Of a DNA stretch of 45,765 nt, positions 8,000 through 18,100 are shown piece by piece. Under the pieces are notes generated by a model. The model was not told where the DNA came from and did not search any database. It worked only from the letters and a program-made list of their open reading frames with translations. Source of the stretch: Mycobacterium sp. 1245111.1 (GTDB taxonomy: Bacteria > Actinomycetota > Actinomycetes > Mycobacteriales > Mycobacteriaceae); NCBI RefSeq assembly GCF_001673405.1, contig NZ_LZLV01000022.1:1-45765 (forward strand). The letters run 5' to 3'. The position numbers and the translations under genes are program-made. How positions within the stretch are numbered: position 1 is the first letter of the stretch; every line of letters starts with the position of its first letter.

Positions 8000-8948
8000 C
8001 GATCGCCAGGATTTTGGGCGGCTGGCTGAGCCGTTCCGGCGTGAGCTGATCGCGTACGGCTACCGCATGCTCGGCTCGCTCGACGACGCCGAAGAGATCG
8101 TGCAGGACGTGTACTTGGAGGCGTGGCGAGCGTATGACCGTTTCGAGGGACGCTCGTCGCTGCGAACGTGGTTGTATCGCATCGCAACTCGCGCTTTCAT
8201 CAAAGGTGTCGAGCGTCGCAACCGTCGCCCGCTGCCGTCTGATCTCAGCGGGCCGGCAGTCGACGCTTCGGCGCCGATCCGAAGCGCTGCGGAGGTCGCG
8301 TGGCTGCAGCCTGTCCCCGATTCGGTGCTGACCGGGACCGTCGGGGATCCCGCCGAAATCATGGCCCGGCGACACACGATTCGGCTGGCATTCATCGCGG
8401 CGCTGCAGGGGCTTGCGCCGCGCCAACGGGCGGTGTTGATTTCGCGTGATGTGCTGGGCATGAGCGCAGCCGAAGTCGGTGCGCTGCTGGATGTCAGTGT
8501 GGCAGCGGTGAATAGCGCCCTCCAGCGGGCGCGCTCCCGACTGCCGGCCGAGCACGACGCGATCGTCGAACCGTCGGAGGCCCGGCAACGTGAGCTGCTC
8601 GACCGCTATGTTGCGGCATTCGAGAACGCAGACGTCTCCGCGTTGATGGCGGTGCTCAGCGAGGACGGCTCATTTGAGATGCCGCCATTCCTCACCTGGT
8701 TTCGCGGCAGGGATGCCATCGGCCGCTTCTTGGCCGGCCGGATGCGGGAGTTGGGAACCATGTCGGTTATTCGAACGTCGGCAAACGGACAGCCCGCGAT
8801 CGCTCTCTACGCCGGTCGTCATCGAGGGGAGCGCCAGCTGCACTCGCTGCACGTACTAACCATTGCGGCGCAAGGGATCTCGCGGGTGGTGGCATTTCAG
8901 GACATCACCGCAGTCCGGCACTTCGATCTGCCGGCCAGTAGCCGCTAA
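7983..8948 (+). CDS. SigG-type ECF sigma factor with C-terminal SnoaL-like domain
   Basis: A 321-residue extracytoplasmic-function sigma factor. Region 2 (EPFRRELIAYGYRMLGSLDD, then AEEIVQDVYLEAW) binds core and the -10 element. The RTWLYRIATRAF helix and RRPLPSDLSG follow. Region 4 (LAPRQRAVLISRDVLGMSAA...VSVAAVNSALQRAR) binds the -35. The last ~110 residues (RYVAAFENADVSALMAVLSE... MPPFLTWFRG ... VVAFQDITAVRHFDLP) form a SnoaL/NTF2-like domain, as in M. tuberculosis SigG and the TIGR02960 family, where it replaces a separate anti-sigma factor. The start is uncertain: ATG 7983 or ATG 7932, neither with a strong ribosome binding site. It is embedded in a redox operon that it may regulate. Confidence 0.9.
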   Translation: MRTSTDDRQDFGRLAEPFRRELIAYGYRMLGSLDDAEEIVQDVYLEAWRAYDRFEGRSSLRTWLYRIATRAFIKGVERRNRRPLPSDLSGPAVDASAPIRSAAEVAWLQPVPDSVLTGTVGDPAEIMARRHTIRLAFIAALQGLAPRQRAVLISRDVLGMSAAEVGALLDVSVAAVNSALQRARSRLPAEHDAIVEPSEARQRELLDRYVAAFENADVSALMAVLSEDGSFEMPPFLTWFRGRDAIGRFLAGRMRELGTMSVIRTSANGQPAIALYAGRHRGERQLHSLHVLTIAAQGISRVVAFQDITAVRHFDLPASSR

Positions 8949-8963
8949 CAAAGGAGAACGACG

Positions 8964-9452
8964 ATGAGCGCAACCCCAACCCCCAACCGGGAAACGTTCC
9001 GAGGCCGCAGCGCGTTTCAGGTCTTCCTGCGCGTCTACGGCGTGCTGACCCTGGCCATCTTTGTGTCGCTGTTCGTCGGGTTCCTTGCGCAGTCGCCACT
9101 GCTGGCCGAACACGGCGGAGTGTTGAACTGGACGATCTGGAACGACGTGCGCTGCGGCGCCGAGCATCTACATGTGCCGCCGATGCTGCTGCTGATCTAC
9201 ATCGTGTGGGGCGTCTTTCTGCTGCTTGCCGCTAGAGACCCGCACGGCTACGAGTCATTTCTGAGTTTCACCATGTGGGCCAATCTTGCGCACGGGCTAC
9301 TAATGGCAGTGCAAGCGTCAACAGAAATGCATCACTACTGGAGCAAGTTTCTCACCGACATACCGTTCGTGTGGATACTCGCGTTGGGCATATACCTGTG
9401 GCGCCGTTCGGACAAACCGCACCTAGACAGCGGTTTGCTCAGCCCTCACTAA
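8964..9452 (+). CDS. Four-TM membrane protein (DUF6632-like)
   Basis: A 162-residue integral membrane protein. Hydrophobic segments lie near residues 19-43, 72-90, 100-118 and 131-150, giving about four helices with an outward loop between the first two. WxxxRCGAEHLHVPP and a histidine-bearing MHHYWSKF are notable polar motifs. It resembles DUF6632 proteins by length and layout (from memory). AAAGGAGA lies 7 bases before ATG 8964, only 15 bases after the sigma-factor stop, so it is co-transcribed and a plausible target or partner of the sigma factor. Biochemical function is unknown. Confidence 0.82.
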   Translation: MSATPTPNRETFRGRSAFQVFLRVYGVLTLAIFVSLFVGFLAQSPLLAEHGGVLNWTIWNDVRCGAEHLHVPPMLLLIYIVWGVFLLLAARDPHGYESFLSFTMWANLAHGLLMAVQASTEMHHYWSKFLTDIPFVWILALGIYLWRRSDKPHLDSGLLSPH

Positions 9453-9591
9453 ATGGGTTTGCCGCGCGCCGTCGTATCGCTGCGATTCGCCGGAGCGGCG
9501 AAATATTCAGCCAGTTCACAGCTGATCAAGGGGCAGAGCCTGAGGTTCCGGTTTAGCGTTAAGCAACCGTTTCAGCATCAGGAGGCTCACC

Positions 9592-9777
9592 GTGAGCAGC
9601 TACCTAGTGACTATCGAGTTCGATGACGGTGCGCGTGCGATTACGGAGTATTCGTCACCGGCCGAGGTGCGAACCAAGCTGGCCGAGGTTGTCCGCGACT
9701 TGACGGACGAAAACGGCATCGAGCACTTCCGAAGTGTGACTGTCACGCAGAGCATTGCGGTCAAACGAGCTGCCTAG
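9592..9777 (+). CDS. Small conserved hypothetical protein, 61 residues
   Basis: The start GTG 9592 has AGGAGG 9 bases upstream. The product MSSYLVTIEFDDGARAITEY, then SSPAEVRTKLAEVVRDLTDE and a beta-rich tail, predicts a compact alpha/beta domain without signal or membrane segment. It lies 139 bases after the DUF6632-like gene on the same strand and ends convergently with the lpqC-like gene, sharing the CTAG at 9774-9777. I do not recognise a function. Confidence 0.7.
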   Translation: MSSYLVTIEFDDGARAITEYSSPAEVRTKLAEVVRDLTDENGIEHFRSVTVTQSIAVKRAA

Positions 9778-10718
9778 CGGTGCTTCGAAGCGAAGAACTG
9801 CCAGATGGTGTCGGTGGCGTTGATCGCGGTCGACGGGGGTGGGATGTTGCCGAGTCGCTGGGCGATCGGGCTCGGGTCGCCGCCGGGCCACTGGTGGCCC
9901 GCTCCCTGTACTGAAATCAGCTCGACGGTGCGTCCGTCGGCACACTCAGCGGTCTGAGTCGTCACGTCGCCGCCCGTCGTCCAATTGGGTGGTCCGCATC
10001 CATCGATCCCACGCCACGTGGCGTTGACCGACTCCACCGAAGGACCGTCAACGCGCGCCTTACCGTCGGCCCCGAATGCCTTGCCCGGTCCGCCGTTGTA
10101 GGGGACTCGCTCATCGGCTGTGCCGTGGATCTGGAGTACCGACGTCGGCCGCGCTCCCGAACAGTCGGTGAGCAAGGTGCCGGCCACTGGGGCGATTGCC
10201 GCGAATGTATCTGTCTGACAACCTAACCGAAGCGCCATCATGGCTCCGTTCGACATCCCAGTGGCATAGACGCGCGCCCGATCGATCGGCATCGCCTGCT
10301 CGATGGCGCCGACCATGGCGGTGATGAACGCTACGTCGTCGGTGTTGGAGTGCTGCGGCTCGCCGCAGCAGCTTCCGGCGTTCCATGCTCGCATCAGCCC
10401 GTCGGGGTAAGCCACCAGGAAATGTCCGGCATCAGCTTCGCTGTCCCAATGGTAGGACCGTTCGGCCTGCGCGCCGTTCCCGAAGCCGCCGTGCATCATC
10501 ACCACCAGCGGTGCGCCGTCGTTCAGCCCTGCCGGGCGGTATAGGTGAAAGGTTCGGCTGACCCCGCCGACGTCGATCGTGTGCGTCGACTGCCCCTCGC
10601 GAATCGGTTGTGCGCCCGGCGTTCCGAGCGCATCACCGCCGCCGAGGCAGCCACCGAGTGCGATGACCAACACTGCGAGGAGGCCCACGACAACTGACCG
10701 AAAGTATCGAGATCGCAT
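9774..10718 (-). CDS. lpqC: LpqC-type lipoprotein esterase (PHB depolymerase-like)
   Basis: A 314-residue alpha/beta-hydrolase lipoprotein. The signal peptide ends in lipobox ALGGC with acylated C24. The catalytic triad is visible: nucleophile S156 in GMSNG, D202 in HGTAD, H275 in GAGHQWPG. The oxyanion region MMHGGFGNG is at 74-82. A CCG pair and scattered cysteines suggest disulfides. The family (feruloyl esterase/PHB depolymerase group) hydrolyses esters at the cell surface; M. tuberculosis LpqC is the closest match I recall. It is divergent from a MarR regulator across a perfect 19-bp operator, so it is probably repressed by that regulator. Confidence 0.88.
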   Translation of the reverse strand: MRSRYFRSVVVGLLAVLVIALGGCLGGGDALGTPGAQPIREGQSTHTIDVGGVSRTFHLYRPAGLNDGAPLVVMMHGGFGNGAQAERSYHWDSEADAGHFLVAYPDGLMRAWNAGSCCGEPQHSNTDDVAFITAMVGAIEQAMPIDRARVYATGMSNGAMMALRLGCQTDTFAAIAPVAGTLLTDCSGARPTSVLQIHGTADERVPYNGGPGKAFGADGKARVDGPSVESVNATWRGIDGCGPPNWTTGGDVTTQTAECADGRTVELISVQGAGHQWPGGDPSPIAQRLGNIPPPSTAINATDTIWQFFASKHR

Positions 10719-10746
10719 GCGGCCATCGTGGCAGCGATATCGATTT

Positions 10747-10765
10747 TTGACAAGTAGCTTGTCAA
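10747..10765. promoter_or_regulatory. MarR-type operator between the esterase and marR genes
   Basis: TTGACAAG-TAG-CTTGTCAA is a perfect inverted repeat of 8-bp arms with a 3-bp centre, the classic size and core of MarR-family operators. It lies 29 bases before the esterase start (10718) and 30 bases before ATG 10795, where it could repress both divergent genes. Confidence 0.8.
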
Positions 10766-10794
10766 TATTGGGTCGGGTGGCACACTATTTGGTC

Positions 10795-11238
10795 ATGGGA
10801 TCTGGTGCAGACGCCAAGTTCGAGCCCACGGTGCCGGCCTTGCTGAATCTGGTCGCCGCGTCGGGGGTGCCCGGCTTACGGGCGGCGTTCGCTGACGCCG
10901 GGCTCGACGGGATCCGGCCCGCGCAAGCGGTCGCACTGGTGCCGTTGGTGGCCGGGGGCTTGCACGCATCGGATCTAGCCGACCGGCTCAGGGTCAGCCG
11001 GCAGGCCGTTGCCCAGGCGGTGGCCGCGTTGGAGCGGCACGACTATGTCGTTCGCGGTCCGCATCCCTCGGATGCCCGGGCGCGGATCATCGAGCTCACG
11101 CCGCGGGGCCGCGAAGCATTGCGCGTGATGCGTTCCAATGCCCTCGATGTCGAGAAACGTTGGCGGAAAACCCTGGGGGAGAAGCGGTTTAGAGATTTTC
11201 GTGAGGCATTGGTGGAGTTGCTCTCCTCGGGGGCCTAG
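10795..11238 (+). CDS. MarR-family transcriptional regulator
   Basis: A 147-residue winged-helix regulator. The helix-turn-helix (LHASDLADRLRVSRQAVAQA) and the wing (DYVVRGPHPSDARARIIELT, then PRGREAL) are diagnostic. The C-terminal helices form the dimer interface. ATG 10795 gives the usual family length; GTG 10777 would add 6 residues. A CACTAT box ends 6 bases before ATG 10795, which would fit a leaderless transcript. Autoregulation and control of the divergent esterase are likely through the 19-bp inverted repeat. It converges with the oxidoreductase gene, sharing CTAG 11235-11238. Confidence 0.88.
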   Translation: MGSGADAKFEPTVPALLNLVAASGVPGLRAAFADAGLDGIRPAQAVALVPLVAGGLHASDLADRLRVSRQAVAQAVAALERHDYVVRGPHPSDARARIIELTPRGREALRVMRSNALDVEKRWRKTLGEKRFRDFREALVELLSSGA

Positions 11239-12167
11239 TCAGCGTCGGTGATCGCGACGATGGGCTTGCCGCGTTTGCGAATCGTGGGGTCGAATGCCGA
11301 GGGCGCCTCGGCCAGTGAACATATCCTTCCGACGATCGGGTGTAGCCGGCCATCGCGCAGCCTGCGTTCCAGTGCGACTAGGCCCGCTCGGTCCGGTTCG
11401 ACGACGAAGAAGACCGCTCGCCCGTCCTCTGGTTGAACTTCCGGTGGTTCGGCGATCGTGACCAGCACGCCGCCGGGCCGCACTAATTGTGCTGAGCGGC
11501 TGAGGGTTTCACCGCCAAGCACGTCGAACACCACGTCGACGTGACCGACTTCCTCGAGCCGATCCCGTTGCAGATCCAGGAACGCGTCGGCGCCGAGACC
11601 CAGCACGGTGTCTTTGTGTTCGGTACGGCCGCTACCGATCACGCGGGCGTCGGCTTCGCGAGCAAGTTGCACCGCTATGGAACCAACGGCGCCGGCGGCG
11701 CCATGAATCAGAACGCTCTGCCCGGCGACAAGCTGCGCGTGGGTGAACAACCCCTGCCACGCGGTTAGTCCAGAGATGGGCAACGCGGCAGCCACGGTGT
11801 GGTCGATGTTCGCCGATAGCGGTGCAAGGTTGCGCGCCTCCACCGCGACGTATTCCGCGAGGGTGCCGTTGCGGGCCCAGTCCGTGATCCCGAAAACCCG
11901 CTGACCGACCGTTAACCCGGTTGTCCCGTAACCTAAATCGACGACGACACCAGATGCCTCGTGACCTGGGACCGTGGGGGTTCGATCGCGTCCTGAACGG
12001 TCGGTCCATGTCGTCGGCCAGTCGAGTTCGCCCGGAGTGAATCCGGCGGCACGGACTTCGACGATGACGTCGTTTTCCGCGGCGTGCGGGTAGGGCAGCT
12101 CGGCCAACGAAAGCCCACGGACACCTGCCTCGCGGTCACGCGCGACGATTGCTTGCACCGCGGTCAT
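11235..12167 (-). CDS. Medium-chain NADP-dependent quinone oxidoreductase-like protein
   Basis: A 310-residue zinc-independent MDR. The N-terminal GroES-like domain contains PGHEASGVVVDLG and GQRVFGI. The Rossmann domain has HGAAGAVGSIAVQLA at about 155-169 and the FDVLGGETLSRS strand-helix typical of quinone oxidoreductases. Zinc-binding cysteines are absent. The 5' end overlaps the 3' end of the giant gene by ~32 bases. Candidate starts are GTG 12170, ATG 12167 and GTG 12158; the last has AGAGGTGA about 8 bases upstream and may be the real one. Co-translation with the giant regulator is likely. Substrate unknown. Confidence 0.87.
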   Translation of the reverse strand: MTAVQAIVARDREAGVRGLSLAELPYPHAAENDVIVEVRAAGFTPGELDWPTTWTDRSGRDRTPTVPGHEASGVVVDLGYGTTGLTVGQRVFGITDWARNGTLAEYVAVEARNLAPLSANIDHTVAAALPISGLTAWQGLFTHAQLVAGQSVLIHGAAGAVGSIAVQLAREADARVIGSGRTEHKDTVLGLGADAFLDLQRDRLEEVGHVDVVFDVLGGETLSRSAQLVRPGGVLVTIAEPPEVQPEDGRAVFFVVEPDRAGLVALERRLRDGRLHPIVGRICSLAEAPSAFDPTIRKRGKPIVAITDAD

Positions 12168-15100
12168 CACCTCTGTCGCAGTCGTTTCCGGTTCGACTGA
12201 GCTCGTCGAAGCGGGCGAGCGCTGCGTCGAGGTCTGTTTCGTCGAACATTTCGAGGCGGTTGATCCGGTTGCCTTCGACGGTGAAGATGTTCGTCATCCG
12301 CCACTCGCCGTCGAAACCGTCGTGTGAGGTACCGCTCGCCACGAGGGTAGCGACTGCTCCACGATCACTCAGCCGATGCACGGCCTCGATATAGATGGAA
12401 TAGTCGCCATCGTTTATCGCCGTATGGACGTATGCCATCAGGTCACCAGACCCAACCGTGGCAACCGACCGATGGTCGATGTCGATAAAGTCTTCAGTTG
12501 TGGCAAAAAGTTCGCGCCGGTTGGTCGCTGCACACACCTGCATCATGACCGACCACATGTCCGGGTGGGCGGCCGCTTCGCCGGCGATGTAGCGAGCGTC
12601 GAGTTCTGCCATGGCGGAATCGAAGTCTTCGAGGCTGAACACGACGCGCGCCACAATTCGTCCGTCGGTGTCGATCTCGTTGAGCCCGAGCACCTCGGCG
12701 GCAAATGCCTCGGACCGCTCGTCGCCGATGTAGAAGCGTTCACGACCCAGGACAAGGCGCTCCCCACGGGTCGCGACGACCGTTGTCGTGTTCGTCGAGA
12801 GCCCGAGCGCGGCTGTCGCTCGCATGCTTTCGAGCGTGGCATCTCGACCGAGTCGCACCCCCGCGTTTACCACTCGACGACGATCGTCGTTGAAAATGTC
12901 GTCGCCCACCATCTGCGTTACGGCGTCCCAGTCGCGTGCGGCGAAGGACCTTCGGAAGCGTTCGTACACTTGGCTTGCCGCGTTTTCCAATCGCGGTGTC
13001 TGCGGGTGCAGTTCGTCGAAGCGAGCGATCGCCTCGTCTAGGTCTGTTTCATCGAAGACTTCGGCGCGGCTGAGTAGGTCACCCTCGACCGTCTGTACTT
13101 CGACCACCCGCCACTCAGCTTCAACGCCATCGTGCGAGGTGCCGTGGTGCACTTGCGTGTAGACGGCCCCGAGGTCGTCTAGCCGATGAACTGCCTCGAC
13201 GTAAACGCGGTAGGCCGAATGGATCTCAAAGATTGCGCGAACTGATGCGGCCAGATCAGCACCCTCGACCGCGACGAGCGGGCGATGATCGACGTAACCC
13301 GGATTCGGAGTCATGGCGGGAAGTTCAAGCCGGTTGACCGCTGCTTGGATTTCTGCGATGACCGACCAGGTATGCGCGTGGGCCGCCGCTTCGCCGGCGA
13401 TGTAGCGAGAGTCGAGCTCGGCGAATGCCGCATCGATGTCTTCGGGATCGAAGCTCACGCTGTAGCCGAGAAAGCCGTCGGTGTCGACCTCGACGATTTG
13501 CATCATCTCGACGGTGATTGGTCGCTCGTCGTAATCGGTGTCGCGGTAACAGACGTGCATGAGCGCCAGGCGAGACCCCCTCACGGCAATCGGCTCGGAC
13601 GTCATCTGCACGCTGCGCGGGACCGCCTCAAACACTGCGAGCACGGCGTTCCGCTGTGCTGTCAGACCCTGGAATTCATCACGCAGGCCGCGTCGTCGGT
13701 CTTCATAGCGTACGTTCGAATTGCTAAGGGCCAGATATTCTTCCAAATCGCGGCGGTTGCCGGCCTCAGCCAAGCGTGCCCAAGTCCGCGTCGCAGCGTT
13801 GTCGAGCGGTGTCGACTGAGTGAGCTCGTCGAATCTTGCGAGCGCGGCATCGAGGTCGGCCTCGTCGAAGAATTCTCCGCGGCTGACCATGTCCCCCTTG
13901 AACGTCATGAGGTGGAGGTATCGCCACTCGCCGTCGAATCCGTCTAACGACGCGCCCCGGCCGACGGCGGTGATGAGCGATCCGACGTCGGTCACCCGAT
14001 GTACAGCTTCGATGCAGACTTCGACATTCGGGGTGACATTCCATGCAGCCTGGATGTAGGGGATCATTTCGCCAGGTGCAAAGCCTATCCCGCGGCGGTG
14101 GTCGATGTTGACCCAGTCTGACGTCAGTGGCGATATCTCGCGCCGGTTGTATGCCGCATACGCCTCTTCGGTGAGTGACCAGGTATGCGCGTGGGCGGCC
14201 GCTTCGCCGGCGATGTAGCGAGAGTCGAGTTCGGCCATGGCAGCGCCGAAGTCGTCGAGATCAAACTGGATCGTCGCCGCGAACCGGTTGTCGGCATCGA
14301 GCTCGACGACGTTGAGCATCTCGACGCTGAACGCCTCTGGGCGTTGGTCGCCGCCCGATCCGCGGGTACGAATGAGCGCAAGGCGTTCCCCCCGGGTCGC
14401 GACGACGACTGACTCGAGGTTCTTGACCCCGACATTAACGATGGCCCGCAAATTCGCAATCTGGGCATCCCGGCCGCGTTGGATACCGTTGCCCACTAGC
14501 CGACGACGATCGTCACTGTAAAGGTCGTCGGCGAGCAAGTCCGCAATGGCGTCCATGTCGCGAGCCGCAAGGTAGGTGTTGGAGCGGTCGTACAGCCGGC
14601 TTGCCGCGTTTTGGAGCCGTGGCGTCTGCGGGTGCAGCTCGTCAAAGCGGGCGAGCGCTTTGTCGACGTCGGCTTCATCGAAGACTTCGGCGCGGCTGAT
14701 AAGGTCGCCTTCGACTGTGGCCATTTCAATGATCCGCAATTCGGTTTCCACGCCCTCGTGCGTGGTCGCGTTCACCACCTGGGTGACGACGGCCCCGAGT
14801 TCATCCAGCCGGTTCACTGCTTCGATGTAGACGCTGAAGGCCGAAGTGAGGTCGAACATGGCGCGAAGCGATGCGGCGAGATCAACACCCTCGATCGACA
14901 CGAGCGGTCGATGATCGATGTACACCGAATCAGTAGTCGTCGCGGGAATTTCGCGCCGATTGACCGCGGCGTGGGCACGTGTAACCACCGACCACGTCTG
15001 TGCGTAAGGTGCCGCTTCATCCGCGAGGTACCGAGCGTCGAGTTCGGCGATGGCTGCATCGAAGTCCTCGGCGTCGAACCCTACGCGGGCCACTATCCGA

Positions 15101-18100
15101 TTTTCTGCGTTGATCTCGACGACGCTTAATGCGCGGGTACCACCCCAGCCGTCAGAGACGAGATAACTACCGAGCGCTAGCCGATCCCCACGGACCGCAA
15201 CAACCGTTGGGGTCATGCTCGCGACCCCGACGTCGGCGATCGCTTTGAGGGCTGCGATTTCACGCTGGCGACCCCGACTGACGCCGGAGTTGACGGTGTG
15301 GCGCCGATCATCCATGGCAAAGTCGTCAGCAATAAATTCCGCGATGGCGTCCCAGTCACGCGCGGCGAAAGAGTTCATGAAGCGTTGCTCCACTTGGCTT
15401 GCCGCGTTAGTCGGACCAACGGCTTTCGGTGGGTGCAGTTCGTTGAAGCGTGCTAGCGCCGCGTCGAAATCTTCCTCATCGAACAGTTCGACACCACTCA
15501 TCTGATCACCGGCCGACGTCAACACGACCAGCTCGCGCCACTCGGCACGGAAGCCTTCGGGCGTCGTCCCGCGGACCACCTGGGTGACGACAGCTCCAGC
15601 GGCGCTCAGCCGGTGCACGGTATCGACGTACATCGACGCATCGGGCATGAGGTCCCATGAGGCGCCGAGCCACACAGCAAGGTGGCCGGGCGCAAAGCCT
15701 CGGGCTCGTCGGTGATCGACGTTGCGCGCGTTCGATGTCAACGGCGGCATCTCGTGCCGGTTGAGTGCAGCGTAGCCGCGCGAAAGTGTTGACCACACAG
15801 TCGAATACGGCGCCGCTTCGCCGGCAAGGTACCGGGCGTCGAGTTCAGTGATTGCGGCGTCGACGTCGTCAGCGTCGAACGCAACGCGTGCCACAATCCG
15901 CTCGTCGGCGTCTATCTCTACGACCGCAATGAACTCCATGCGGAATGCTCTGTCTTGGTACTGGATACAAGTACGACAGAGCTCAAGGCGCTCACCGCGG
16001 GTCGCAATGACGCTCAATGAAATGCTCGAAAGTCCCACCTCGGCGGCGCTGCGCATGTCCGCGACAGCGGCCTCTCGACCATATTGAATGCCGGAGTTCA
16101 CGACCCGACGGCGATCGTCGATTGCAACGTCGTCGGCGAAGAAATCGCTTACCGCGTCCCAGTCACGGGCCACAACGCGCGCCTTGAGGAGCTCGTGTAC
16201 TCGGCTCGCCGCGTTTTCGAGCTGCCGCGCTTGCGGTTGTAGTTCGTCAAAGCGAGCGAGCGCGGCGTCGAGGTCTTCTTCATCGAAAATCTCGTAGCGA
16301 CTGACTTTGTCACCGTCGACGATGAAGAAGCTAGTTATGCGCCATTCGGCGTCAAACCCGTCCTGCGTCGTTTCCTTCGCCACATGGGTGGTGACTGCAC
16401 CCAACTTTGTCAGCCGATGAACGGTCTCGACGTAAATGCCGGCATGCGTCGCATCTTGAGGCTGGGCACCCAGGTATGCCATAAAGTCGCCAGACCCGAT
16501 CGCGGCGAGCCGACGATGGTCGACATCGGTGAAGTCGGCGCTCGGCGTTGGGAGTTCGCCGCGATTGAGGGCCGAGTACACCTCCGCGATCGCCGACCAG
16601 GTCCGCGCGTACGGCGCCGCTTCGCCGGCACTATAGCGCTCATCGAGCTCCGCTATGGCGGCGTCGAAGTCTTCGAGGTCGAACACGACCGCCGCCGAAA
16701 TCCGCCCGCCAGAGTCGATCTCAGCGAGGTTATAGGCATCGTTCTGAACCACATCGGGATCGTTCCCCGAGGCGCGGACACGGACGAGGGCGAGACGAGA
16801 GCCCCGGGTCGCTGTGACGTCCACCATTGTCAGTTCAAAGCCGACGTCAGCCATCACCCGCATATCTGCAAGTGCGGCATCCCGACCGTGTCGGATTCCG
16901 GCGTTCACCACCCGCCGGCGGTCTTCGATTCGAAAGTTGTCCGCCGCGATCTCACCCAAGGCGTCCCAGTCGCGGGCCGCGAACCAAGCGTAGATGTGCT
17001 CCCACACTTGGCTTGCGGCGTTTTCCAAGCGCCGCGGCGCAGGTCGGCTGAGCTGATCGAACCTCGCGAGGGCGGCATCGAGGTCTGCTTCGTCGAATAC
17101 CTCCAATCGATTGATCCGATGGTCGTCGAACATCAGAACGTCGATCTCGCGCCATTCGGCTTCGAAGCCGTGTTGCGAGGTGCCGTTAACCGCCCGGCTG
17201 ACGATTGCTCCCGTGTCGCTCAGTCGGTGCACGGCCTCGATGTAAATGGTGCCAGGTATGGACACCAGTGCGTCCCGGACGTATGCGGCCAGATGACCCG
17301 CCTCGACCGACGCGAGTCGTCGTTGGTCGAGGTTGATCCAGTCCGGCGTCGTGGGGGGCAGCTTTTGTTGGTTGAGTGTGGTGTAGGCCTTCGCAACGTC
17401 TGACCACGTACTCGCGTAGGGGGCCGCTTCGCCGGCGAGGTAGCGGGCGTCGAGTTCCTCGAGAGCGGCGTCGAGGTCGTCAGGCTCGAATATGAGGGCG
17501 GCTGTGATCCGTTCGTCGGCGTCGATCTCGAAGAGGTTGAGGCCAACCATTTGAACCGCACCGGGGTCGGGGCCGGCGGCAGTCGCACGAATGAGGGCGA
17601 GCCGCCCACCGCGAGTCGCGATGACCCCCAACGTCGTTAACGTGAAGCCGAGGTCGGCGAACGTCCGCAGATCTTCGATCCCGGCATCTCGACCGCGGTA
17701 GGTCCCGGCGTTCACCACCCGCCGGCGATCTTCGAAAGAATAATCCTCGGCAAAGCCCTGCGCCATGGCGTCCCAATCGCGCGCTGCGAACCACGCATAG
17801 ATGCGCGCAGCCGTTTGGCTTGCCGCGTTGTCCAGTCGCCGCGTTGTGGGACAACACACTTCGTCGAATCGCGCGAGCGCGGAATCGAGATCCGTGTCGT
17901 CAAAGACCTCCATGCGACTACACCTGCTGCCTTCGATTCCTGTCAGGGAAACGCCCCGCCATTCGGCGTCGAAGCCCTCATGCGAGCTTCCGTAACCCGC
18001 CCATGTGTAGACCGCGCCGAGGTCATTCACCCGGTGCACAGCCTCGATGTAGAGATTGAGGTTCTGTCCGATTTCCCAGCCGGCACGGAGGTAATCGATG

